A stretch of DNA of 7,055 nt from Rhodocyclaceae bacterium UBA2346 (lineage in GTDB: Bacteria; Pseudomonadota; Gammaproteobacteria; Burkholderiales; Rhodocyclaceae): the NCBI GenBank assembly GCA_002344625.1, contig DDUE01000079.1:1485-8539 (forward strand). Reading direction: 5' to 3'. The position numbers and the translations under genes were made by a program. Below the pieces are notes generated by a model that did not search any database, had not been told where the DNA came from, and was given only the letters and a program-made list of their open reading frames with translations. Shown here piece by piece: positions 1 through 5,117 of the stretch. Within the stretch, counting starts at the first letter, position 1. Each line of letters starts with the position of its first letter.

Positions 1-69
1 GCCGTCCCCACGGTTGAATTTGAACATCGGGGTCGTCCCCGACGCGGGTTGCGCTGCCTGCCTTGCGAC

Positions 70-109
70 CGGCCGGCGTATTGTACCTCGTCCATCGGCA
101 CGCCGGCCG
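70..109. repeat. 9-bp inverted repeat downstream of the YCII-like gene
   Basis: CGGCCGGCG (70-78) and CGCCGGCCG (101-109) are perfect inverted copies around a 22-nt spacer. They lie just past the stop of the minus-strand YCII-like gene, so the structure could be an RNA hairpin ending that transcript, but there is no T-run on either side. A second small perfect hairpin, TCGGGG/CCCCGA with a 4-nt loop, lies at 27-42. I see no supportable gene in 1-116. A minus-strand frame opening with ATG at about 94 stays open to the window edge but shows no ribosome-binding site or recognisable protein. Confidence 0.4.
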
Positions 110-116
110 CCGCCGG

Positions 117-419
117 CTACTCGCGCGGCAGTTCGCGTATTTCCACCGTGCCGCCCGCTTCATAGACCGGATTGCCGATCAGGAAGCGCCGGGCTTCGTC
201 GATGTTCGCCGCCCGCACGCGAATGAAGCCGGTCAGCTCGCTCGTCGCCGCACCGGGCTGCCCCGTCTTCCTTGCCCGCACACCCGCTCCGATCGAGCTT
301 CCGCCGTCGAAGCGGCCGCTCTCGCGCAGGCTGGCGATGTAACGGCCCCAGTGTTCGCCGTCCCGGGCCAGGCTGGCGTCGGTGGCGTCGTTCAGCATGA
401 AGAGAATGTATTCGTTCAT
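117..419 (-). CDS. YCII-related (DGPF-type) domain protein, 100 aa
   Basis: A small soluble protein of the YCII/DGPF superfamily, which has a ferredoxin-like alpha+beta fold. Members are often encoded near ECF sigma factors and their exact reaction is unknown. Visible family features are the opening MNEYILFMLN strand, the GEHW helix start (residues 21-24), ASLRESGRFDGGSSIG (29-44), the strand-forming TGFIRVRA (63-70), the DEARRFLIGNPVYEAGG segment (74-90) and the closing TVEIRELP strand (91-98). At 100 aa it is about one full domain, so it appears complete. The ATG at 417-419 has no good Shine-Dalgarno sequence, but no better start is available. It lies 55 bp downstream of the cold-shock/DUF1294 gene on the same strand and may be read from that transcript. 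No sigma factor gene is visible in the 116 bp remaining before the window edge. The family call is fairly sure; the function is not known. Confidence 0.85.
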   Translation of the reverse strand: MNEYILFMLNDATDASLARDGEHWGRYIASLRESGRFDGGSSIGAGVRARKTGQPGAATSELTGFIRVRAANIDEARRFLIGNPVYEAGGTVEIRELPRE

Positions 420-474
420 GGTGCGTATCGAGTCGTGATGTGGTGAAGTTCGTGCGGGCGCGAGTGTGTAGGAC

Positions 475-1086
475 TCACACCGATAGCATGGTTCGCAACG
501 GTGAGCTGAGGGCGATGAAGCCGAGAATGTTTGCGATCACGGTTGCCCAAAACTTGGCTCGGAAAGAGGCCTTGTTGGATTTGTGGCGCAAGACCTGCTG
601 GGCGACGATTGCACCGGGCCAGCCCCCGATGAGTCCCAACCCCAACAGAGTGTCTTCACGGACGCACCAGCGGCCGGCTGTGGCAGCCGATTTATCTATG
701 GCGTATACGCCGAAGCACAGCACACTCGCGCCGAGATAGAGACCCGCGACCCAATCCGGAACCGTCCAGAGAAAAGAAGCCGCGGCGAAGAGAGCAAGAA
801 ACGCCGGAATCGCGAACAGGGTCGCCGTGCCCCATTGCGCCGGATTGTCGTTCCGCCTTTTGGCCTCCTGGCGCTTGGGTCTGACCACCTCGACATGCTT
901 TGCCCGCTTCTTTCCATCCGAGGTCATTTCGACCTCAAAAGTCACGCGCTGACCAATCTCGGGTCGCCCGGCGCGTGAGGTGAAAGCCTTGATGTGTACA
1001 AAGATCTCCTGGCCTCCGTGCACAGGTTCGATGAAGCCAAAGCCTCGGTCGTCGTTCCAGGTTTTTACGGCGCCTTCGATTCGCAT
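475..1086 (-). CDS. Cold-shock domain fused to DUF1294 membrane domain, 203 aa
   Basis: This is a two-part protein. Residues 1-68 form a cold-shock OB-fold with both nucleic-acid binding motifs: RNP1 as GFGFI (15-19) and RNP2 as IFVHI (28-32). A basic linker (68-80, RPKRQEAKRR) leads into a DUF1294 domain (about 85-203) with three to four hydrophobic helices near 88-107, 112-130, 145-163 and 178-196. The DUF1294 signature is visible: DK (131-132), R143-E144, the GGWPGA turn (154-159) and RHKSNK (167-172). This fusion is common in proteobacteria. The usual idea, inferred rather than shown here, is a membrane-tethered RNA or single-stranded DNA binding protein. No clear ribosome-binding site precedes the ATG at 1084-1086; the RNP motifs follow at the normal distance, so the start is still likely right. 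A short GTGTG/CACAC inverted repeat overlaps the stop codon. It lies 73 bp downstream of the esterase gene. Confidence 0.9.
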   Translation of the reverse strand: MRIEGAVKTWNDDRGFGFIEPVHGGQEIFVHIKAFTSRAGRPEIGQRVTFEVEMTSDGKKRAKHVEVVRPKRQEAKRRNDNPAQWGTATLFAIPAFLALFAAASFLWTVPDWVAGLYLGASVLCFGVYAIDKSAATAGRWCVREDTLLGLGLIGGWPGAIVAQQVLRHKSNKASFRAKFWATVIANILGFIALSSPLRTMLSV

Positions 1087-1159
1087 GATGAGTGATCGAG
1101 TTCAAACTTAGGGTTATGTGCCAAGCCGTGGTGGCGCTGGCCGGTACCGGGTGGGGCGG

Positions 1160-2080
1160 CTACAGCGTTTCGATTGGCGCTGTCGGTGGCCGCGTGGGGC
1201 TCGACCGCGAACGGACATAGCCGGCGATATCCGCAATGGCGTGATCGGCTTCGGGGATGAGCGGTGCGAAACAGTGAAATACATGCCACATGCGATCCCA
1301 GATTTTCAACGTGACGTCTACGCCGGCCGCCTTTGCCCGCTCGGCGAGGCGTGTGGAGTCGCTCAGCAGTATCTCGTCGGATCCCACGTGGATCAAGGTT
1401 GCCGGCAGACCATGCAAATCGGCGTATAGCGGCGAGATCAGAGGATGCCGAGGATCGTTGCCTCCGATGTAGTGAGCACCCAATGCGAGCGCGTCGGCTG
1501 TCACCCAGGGGTCGAGCTTCGCTTTCGTCGTTAACGATTCGCCCGTTCCGGCCAGGTCCGTCCAGGGCGAGAGGCAGATGGCCATGGCCGGCAGCGGTGC
1601 GCCGGCATCCCGCAACGAGACCAGGGTCGATAACACCAGCCCTCCGCCCGCAGAGTCTCCGGCGACGATGAGGTCGGCCGGCGCGAATCCCTGATTCATC
1701 AGCCATTGATAGGCATCCAGCGAATCCTCCAGCGCGGCCGGGTGGGGATGTTCCGGGGCCAATCGATAATCGATGACCAGCACGCGTACGTCGCATGCCT
1801 TGGCCAGTCGGGCTGCAAGGGCGCGATGAGTCGCGCACGACCCCATGACGTAACCGCCGCCGTGAAGATAAAGCATCGCCTTGTCGCGAGGTGCCCGAGC
1901 CGGCTCCAGCCACTCCGCGCGGACACGCCCCGCCTGTACCGGTGTAACGACCACGCCCTTCGGCATCGTGGCCATGCGAGCGCTCTTCTCGGTCTTCGCC
2001 CGCAGCGCGTCCAGCGACAAATTCCAGTTGGTTGACGACTTCAGGACGGCGCGCCATATGTGGCTGCGAATGCTCGGCAT
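1160..2080 (-). CDS. Alpha/beta-hydrolase, HSL-type (family IV) esterase, 306 aa
   Basis: A probable carboxylesterase/lipase of the hormone-sensitive-lipase-like family, predicted to hydrolyse short-chain esters in the cytoplasm (no signal peptide). The hallmark residues are present: the oxyanion-hole HGGG (73-76), YRLAPEHPHPAALED (105-119), the nucleophile elbow GDSAG with Ser143 (141-145), a likely catalytic Asp235 in GSDEILLSD, and a likely catalytic His266 in the MWHVF motif. The length is normal for bacterial members (about 300-320 aa), so the enzyme looks intact. The natural substrate cannot be read from the sequence. The start ATG (2078-2080) has only a weak GAG-type ribosome-binding site (TGAGATAGAAA). 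A CATAAT-like element lies about 30 bp upstream on the minus strand but without a good -35 partner. Downstream, the 73-bp gap to the cold-shock gene contains a perfect 10-bp palindrome (CCGGTACCGG, 1141-1150) close to this gene's stop. Confidence 0.93.
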   Translation of the reverse strand: MPSIRSHIWRAVLKSSTNWNLSLDALRAKTEKSARMATMPKGVVVTPVQAGRVRAEWLEPARAPRDKAMLYLHGGGYVMGSCATHRALAARLAKACDVRVLVIDYRLAPEHPHPAALEDSLDAYQWLMNQGFAPADLIVAGDSAGGGLVLSTLVSLRDAGAPLPAMAICLSPWTDLAGTGESLTTKAKLDPWVTADALALGAHYIGGNDPRHPLISPLYADLHGLPATLIHVGSDEILLSDSTRLAERAKAAGVDVTLKIWDRMWHVFHCFAPLIPEADHAIADIAGYVRSRSSPTRPPTAPIETL

Positions 2081-2238
2081 TTTCTATCTCAGAATTGGCG
2101 ATGATTCGGCATTATGGCAAGCCGGCTACCCATTGAGCCAGTGAGAGCAAAGTACGCAGCGTCCAGCGACCGAAGGGAGCGAGGTCGAGCACCATGTTGG
2201 AACCGGTTGGCCGATGTGCACGGGTTTTATAACTTTGA

Positions 2239-2532
2239 TTATTTGCACCATTGCTTTTCGCACGGGATGCCGTCGTTGTTTCCATCCATCTTGACCCCAG
2301 GGCAATTTTGCAAGAAAAAAGTCGCTTCTTGGCAGGATGTCATTTGGGAGCAGTGTGTTCGGCCATCGCACTTGAACTGTCGTGAAGGGATTGTTTCTGG
2401 AATGGGGCTGCGCGGACGTGTGGGTTCGGCGGAGACCTGGGCACTCGCCAAGGTGGCGTGCTGGTTTTGATACCTTGCGTAGCCCTGCCAACCGATAGTG
2501 GCAAGGATTGCGATAAGAATGAGTTTTTTCAT
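2239..2532 (-). CDS. Excalibur calcium-binding domain protein, membrane-anchored or exported, 97 aa
   Basis: A short N-terminal hydrophobic segment after MKK (residues 4-18) looks like a signal anchor or signal peptide. A polar, proline-rich linker (25-50) leads to an Excalibur domain (53-96). The domain shows the EF-hand-like loop DGNNDGIPCE (83-92) and six cysteines (55, 61, 67, 77, 91, 96) suited to disulfides outside the cytoplasm. Excalibur domains are thought to bind calcium; no enzymatic role is known. From memory, the same domain is often found C-terminal to a cold-shock domain and a membrane helix in proteobacteria, so this may be a detached version of that architecture. The gene is more A/T-rich than the esterase below it. 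No Shine-Dalgarno is visible before the ATG (2530-2532). It starts about 25 nt after the candidate cassette boundary at 2557/2558, so it may itself be cassette-borne, but no convincing attC follows it. Confidence 0.85.
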   Translation of the reverse strand: MKKLILIAILATIGWQGYARYQNQHATLASAQVSAEPTRPRSPIPETIPSRQFKCDGRTHCSQMTSCQEATFFLQNCPGVKMDGNNDGIPCEKQWCK

Positions 2533-2550
2533 AAATCGATAGGGTCGAAA

Positions 2551-2576
2551 GTTCTAACGCCTGAGTTAGCGGTCAA
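2551..2576 (-). other. Candidate attC remnant at the 3' end of the 261-aa gene
   Basis: Read on the minus strand, this stretch is TTGACCGCTAAC, then TCAGGC, then GTTAGAAC. The first block is the exact reverse complement of the 12 bases that open the same cassette at 3377-3388, so it behaves as an inverse core (R''). The portion TAACTCAGGCGTTAGA resembles, from memory, the L'-R' half of classical attC sites (TTAACTCA[A/G]GCGTTAG). The central hairpin and the L'' arm are missing. A simple explanation is a deletion between the AAC of R'' and the AAC of L'. The gene's TGA stop lies inside R'', which is common for cassette genes. It is too short to be a standard functional attC. Confidence 0.35.
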
Positions 2577-3358
2577 AGCATTGCGGCCAAAGTTGCCATA
2601 AACGGTGCTGAGACGGTCATGTGGTCTGCCGCAAATGCCATGAACTGCTGGTAGGCCTGAGTGAATCCGCTGGTGCCGTGTGCAGCCTCCATGCTTTCAA
2701 CCGCCTGTATGAGGGGTTGCTTATCCTCAATTCCTGACGCATGAATCGCCTCTCTTATATCGAAAAATACAGCCGTGCTGCCCTTGATCGTCTGCGAGAC
2801 GTTGCTCGATCCGATCGAAACATTGCTTCCAGTTACGTTTCCGATTGAAACGCTCGGCGTATCCTTTTCAATAGGCAATCCATTCTCCTTTTTGTAAAGA
2901 TTTGACTCTTTCAGAAGGTATAGCGTTTGACGAACAACATTCGCGAGCGTTTGCTGCTCCTTGAACAGAGCAACCATCTGATTGAAAGCCCAACAGTTCA
3001 ATCCTAGCTCTTCATGAATCCGCTGCGCCTGCTCCACAACTGGGTCAAGATCTGAATAGACCCAGCTTCCCTTGAATCTCTCGATGATGCTCGTAAGCGT
3101 TGGGTAGCGGGTGACATCGTAGTTCACGGCCAGCAAAGCATCCGCCATGAAACCAGCCATATCACGCCCGTCGCAATAGATGTGCTCGACTTTGGCCTGT
3201 TTCAGGCCGTCCTCAATCTGAGGAATATTGCGACCCCAGTCTTCCTTGTTCTTCAGGTGCGACCAATCCCGGTCCTTAGTCCGAAATGCCTCACCAATAG
3301 CCAAAAGCCGCGATATTTGCGCCTCGACTTCCCTCAAGTCTGCTCGGACGTTGCTCAT
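2573..3358 (-). CDS. Uncharacterised 261-aa soluble protein with an NVSIG-type repeat, cassette-borne
   Basis: I do not recognise a named function. The protein has no signal peptide or membrane helix. Residues 1-165 look mainly helical, opening with an amphipathic helix (ADLREVEAQISRLLAIGEAF). Residues 169-192 form a short Asn/Ser/Gly/Val repeat, SIGNVTGSNVSIGSSNVSQ, which probably makes a small stack of beta turns. Residues 195-261 form a helical C-terminal domain ending in an alanine- and hydrophobic-rich tail (FMATLAAML). Similar repeats are, from memory, found in accessory proteins of bacterial conflict systems. No catalytic motif is visible. The frame stays open upstream to 3619, but I start at the ATG at 3356-3358. 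It has a purine-rich GGGAAAGG upstream and lies just inside the cassette boundary, whereas the earlier ATG at 3395-3397 lies inside the attC-like site. It follows the 430-aa membrane protein gene on the same strand, and the two may work together. Confidence 0.75.
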   Translation of the reverse strand: MSNVRADLREVEAQISRLLAIGEAFRTKDRDWSHLKNKEDWGRNIPQIEDGLKQAKVEHIYCDGRDMAGFMADALLAVNYDVTRYPTLTSIIERFKGSWVYSDLDPVVEQAQRIHEELGLNCWAFNQMVALFKEQQTLANVVRQTLYLLKESNLYKKENGLPIEKDTPSVSIGNVTGSNVSIGSSNVSQTIKGSTAVFFDIREAIHASGIEDKQPLIQAVESMEAAHGTSGFTQAYQQFMAFAADHMTVSAPFMATLAAML

Positions 3359-3368
3359 GCCACGATTA

Positions 3369-3376
3369 CCTTTCCC
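3369..3376 (-). promoter_or_regulatory. Ribosome-binding site that decides the start of the 261-aa gene
   Basis: GGGAAAGG on the minus strand, with AAAGG ending 10 nt before the ATG at 3356-3358. The alternative in-frame ATG (3395-3397) is preceded by the arm of a strong GC hairpin (3404-3427) and has no clear purine-rich site, which favours the shorter protein. Confidence 0.55.
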
Positions 3377-3381
3377 TTGAC

Positions 3382-3450
3382 CGCTAACGTTTGACATGAG
3401 AGGCTCGCCCCGGCTTGCCGGGGCGAGTCCTATCGATGGAAGGGTTGGGC
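3382..3450 (-). other. Candidate attC recombination site (about 69 bp) between the 430-aa and 261-aa genes
   Basis: On the minus strand the site opens with GCCCAAC (plus 3444-3450), a perfect RYYYAAC inverse core, and closes with GTTAGCG (plus 3382-3388). The latter keeps GTT but departs from GTTRRRY at its last two bases. Spacers of 5 nt (3439-3443) and 6 nt (3389-3394) separate these from an L-type arm pairing 3395-3403 with 3429-3438. The core is a perfect 11-bp stem with a 2-nt loop (3404-3414 / 3417-3427). When the plus (bottom) strand folds, G3435 and T3428 are left unpaired on the R''-L'' side. Bulged bases on that arm are what integron integrases are known to read in attC. The orientation matches the genes. 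The 430-aa ORF stops 12 nt before the site. There is no T-run, so it does not look like a terminator. Confidence 0.55.
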
Positions 3451-3462
3451 CCCATGTGCGAA

Positions 3463-4755
3463 CTACTCTGCTTTGGATGGCCCGTCTGTCGTCATTCTCC
3501 TCCCAAGCTTTCCGACGTGAGATATGCCTTCTTTGGCGACTTCTAAAAACTTGTCTTTCAACTCCGGTACGACAGTAATTGCCTTCTGAAATGCTTCGGA
3601 GCTCACCAGCTCGTGCCACGGGCCTCCGTGATCGGTACTGCCGACAAGTCGTAAGGGGGCCTCCTCCAGGCGGGTAAGAGCCGACGCAAAAAGACGAGCC
3701 TCGAGCGCCTCATCAATGCGAGCCGCTTCGCGCTTGTATCCTTCATACGCTTTTGCGACCGATGCTTTGAATCCGTAATCTTCGGCGAGCTTGAAGCGTT
3801 GGCCGATTTGCTTTGTTGCAAGCCAAGCAAACCACAGCGGTGCACCGACGCTGAGTGCAGAGAGTGCGATGTGCATCCAAATGACGCCCCAATGCGGGTC
3901 TTTGTCTGCGATAGCCGATGACAGTAATTCGACGCGATGCGATCCAAGGTAGGCACCGATCGCCAACGCGCTGAGTAAGCCGAATACCCACACCCACATT
4001 GACCAGCCGAGTCGCGTGGCGCGTTGGTCAAATGCTGCTGCGAGGCCCTTTGTGGTGGTAATTCGATAGGCTTCTTCGCACTGCTGAACCAGCTTGTCGG
4101 CCTCCACCTGTCGACTAGTGATTTGCGTTACTGCCAAAGCTGCATTCTTGTGGCGTTCGTCAATTTTTCCGTAGAGCTCGGCGGACTCAGTCGATAGGCG
4201 GTTGATTGTGTTACGCGCCTCTTTAAGGCTCTGCATATCTGTTGGGAGAGATTCAGCCGCGTCGGTGGCGTCTTGGATTTGCCTGATCTGTTCTTGCAAG
4301 CGATCCTTGTTCGGCACCAATTCGTCGATATCGGCTTGAATTCCTCTTAGACGACGAGCCAAAGGTGCGGGCATGGTTTTGTTGTCTTGTAGCGTTTGCC
4401 AGCCAAAGATTGGGTCTAAGAGATCGGACAGCCAATCCAAGGTTTCCGTCAGGGCTTGGAGCGCCTGATGAGCGTTGCCATTAAATATGTGCGGAACGGT
4501 TGTCGGATGCAGAAGTTGAAGCCTACGAGGAACATCTTGCAGCCGTGCCAACAACTGGGCGTCTATCTCATTGACATTGGCCGATCGAATCTTGGAGGCC
4601 AGCTCTACTGGCTTTGCGGCGACATCGTGCCTTGTGATGGCTGGATGGTGCCAGCCGTAAACCTCTGCGAGCGTTCTATCGTCCGTCCACGATCTCAGAA
4701 TCAAATTCGAAAGCGTTTCGAGTGATTCGCAGACGTCATCAAGTGCCTCGTGCAT
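3463..4755 (-). CDS. Uncharacterised coiled-coil membrane protein with two transmembrane helices, 430 aa
   Basis: I do not recognise a named family. Residues 1-125 are helical and rich in Leu, Trp and His. Residues about 131-232 form a long charged helical stretch with heptad-like spacing, probably coiled coil (for example RLRGIQADIDEL and DRLQEQIRQIQ). Two hydrophobic segments follow at about 251-270 and 291-313, joined by a short loop (271-290), so both long ends should lie on the same, probably cytoplasmic, side. The C-terminal part (314-430) is a charged helical domain containing EDYGFKASVAKAYEGY (325-340) and ending in a Lys/Arg-rich tail. There are no Walker, protease or nuclease motifs. 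The start ATG (4753-4755) has a strong GGAGGG site (4763-4768) with 7-nt spacing. The gene fills a candidate cassette between two attC-like sites and precedes the 261-aa gene. A sensor or scaffold role at the inner membrane is only inference. Confidence 0.8.
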   Translation of the reverse strand: MHEALDDVCESLETLSNLILRSWTDDRTLAEVYGWHHPAITRHDVAAKPVELASKIRSANVNEIDAQLLARLQDVPRRLQLLHPTTVPHIFNGNAHQALQALTETLDWLSDLLDPIFGWQTLQDNKTMPAPLARRLRGIQADIDELVPNKDRLQEQIRQIQDATDAAESLPTDMQSLKEARNTINRLSTESAELYGKIDERHKNAALAVTQITSRQVEADKLVQQCEEAYRITTTKGLAAAFDQRATRLGWSMWVWVFGLLSALAIGAYLGSHRVELLSSAIADKDPHWGVIWMHIALSALSVGAPLWFAWLATKQIGQRFKLAEDYGFKASVAKAYEGYKREAARIDEALEARLFASALTRLEEAPLRLVGSTDHGGPWHELVSSEAFQKAITVVPELKDKFLEVAKEGISHVGKLGRRMTTDGPSKAE

Positions 4756-4762
4756 AGGGCAT

Positions 4763-4768
4763 CCCTCC
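4763..4768 (-). promoter_or_regulatory. Strong ribosome-binding site of the 430-aa gene
   Basis: GGAGGG on the minus strand, 7 nt before the ATG at 4753-4755. A closer ATG within the spacer lies in another frame and opens no useful ORF. This is one of the best Shine-Dalgarno matches in the window, and it lies inside the proposed cassette, about 31 nt from its 5' boundary. Confidence 0.7.
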
Positions 4769-4793
4769 GATTTGTTATGGACAAAAGTATGAG

Positions 4794-4860
4794 GCTCAAC
4801 TTGTTATATCCGGCAAAATTGACTGATATTCCGGAGTTTTTCGGATATTCCATCTTGGCA
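4794..4860 (-). other. Candidate attC-like site (about 67 bp) upstream of the 430-aa gene
   Basis: The minus strand reads GTTGAGC at plus 4794-4800, a perfect GTTRRRY core. A 5-nt spacer (4801-4805) is followed by ATATCCG (4806-4812), whose perfect 7-bp inverse CGGATAT lies at 4842-4848. A second 5-nt spacer (4849-4853) leads to CTTGGCA (4854-4860), a degenerate partner core. The AAAA and TTTT blocks inside (4815-4818, 4837-4840) can extend the stem. The symmetric 7-5-7 layout and total length match the site at 3382-3450. The weak point is the outer core, where the conserved G of GTT is replaced by C on the plus strand, so this site may be decayed. Confidence 0.4.
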
Positions 4861-5117
4861 AGGCTAATCGCGTTTGTCATCACATTCAAGCACGTCGCAC
4901 GCCGGACTGTGCATTTGTGCTGGATATCCACCTTGTTTTATCGGCTCGGTGGGTGCGCATGTTTCCGGGCAGCATGCTTGTATGGTCGGGGCGGTTCAGG
5001 CCGCCCGTGGCCTCTGTCGATGGATCGCTTCAACAGTGCAGCCATGGTGCTCGATCAACTGCGCGAGCGGCCTGGCTATCCCGCTTTTAAGTACCGCGAA
5101 GCGCGCCGTTGGGGGTG
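4861..5117. other. Gene-poor stretch between the putative array and chrA
   Basis: Together with 4756-4860 this makes a 362-bp gap without a supportable gene. Several short frames cross it but none shows a ribosome-binding site with a recognisable protein. Base composition changes here: the part near chrA is GC-rich and the part towards 4861 is A/T-richer, so the island edge probably lies near 4890-5000. On the minus strand TTGAAT and TAGCCT, 17 nt apart just upstream of the attC-like site, could form a weak promoter for the array, but the match is poor. A GC hairpin at 4989-5006 is listed separately. Confidence 0.4.
4989..5006 (-). terminator. GC-rich hairpin downstream of chrA, possible weak terminator
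   Basis: GGGCGG (4989-4994) and CCGCCC (5001-5006) form a 6-bp stem with a 6-nt loop, 112 bp past the chrA stop codon on the chrA strand. No U-tract follows, so a standard Rho-independent terminator is unlikely. It could be a pause or 3'-end stabilising hairpin, or chance in GC-rich DNA. Confidence 0.2.

Larger units (their letters stand above)
2558..4799 (-). mobile_element. Putative two-cassette integron-like array without integrase (CALIN-like)
   Basis: If the attC-like sites are real, the crossover points (G^TT) define cassette 1 as 4799-3388 (430-aa ORF) and cassette 2 as 3387-2558 (261-aa ORF). Each holds one ORF in the same orientation, with the start 29-44 nt after the 5' boundary and the stop at or within about 12 nt of the attC. 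The 5' end of each cassette pairs with its own 3' inverse core: GTTGAGC with GCCCAAC (6/7) and GTTAGCGGTCAA with TTGACCGCTAAC (12/12). This self-complementarity is expected of cassettes that were once circles. No integrase gene or attI is present in the window. The stretch is also more A/T-rich than the chrA and esterase regions on either side. Confidence 0.45.

Noticed and set aside
1065..2057. A 330-codon minus-strand open frame overlapping the esterase
   Set aside because: It is the out-of-frame shadow of the esterase, rich in Arg/Gly with no recognisable fold, while the overlapping frame has the full esterase motif set.
2112..2195. A 27-codon minus-strand micro-ORF in the gap after the Excalibur gene
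   Set aside because: No ribosome-binding site and no family I can name; it may be a remnant but cannot be supported as a gene.
3404..3427. Perfect 11-bp GC hairpin read as a Rho-independent terminator
   Set aside because: No T-run follows on either strand; it fits better as the core stem of the attC-like site.
4772..4807. Two TTGTTAT copies (4772-4778 and 4801-4807) as a possible operator
   Set aside because: Only two short A/T-rich copies, the second lying in the attC-like spacer; chance is the simpler explanation.
4701..4931. A 76-codon minus-strand frame running from the gap into the 430-aa gene
   Set aside because: It overlaps the strong start and ribosome-binding site of the 430-aa gene in another frame and crosses the attC-like site; it is unlikely to be coding.
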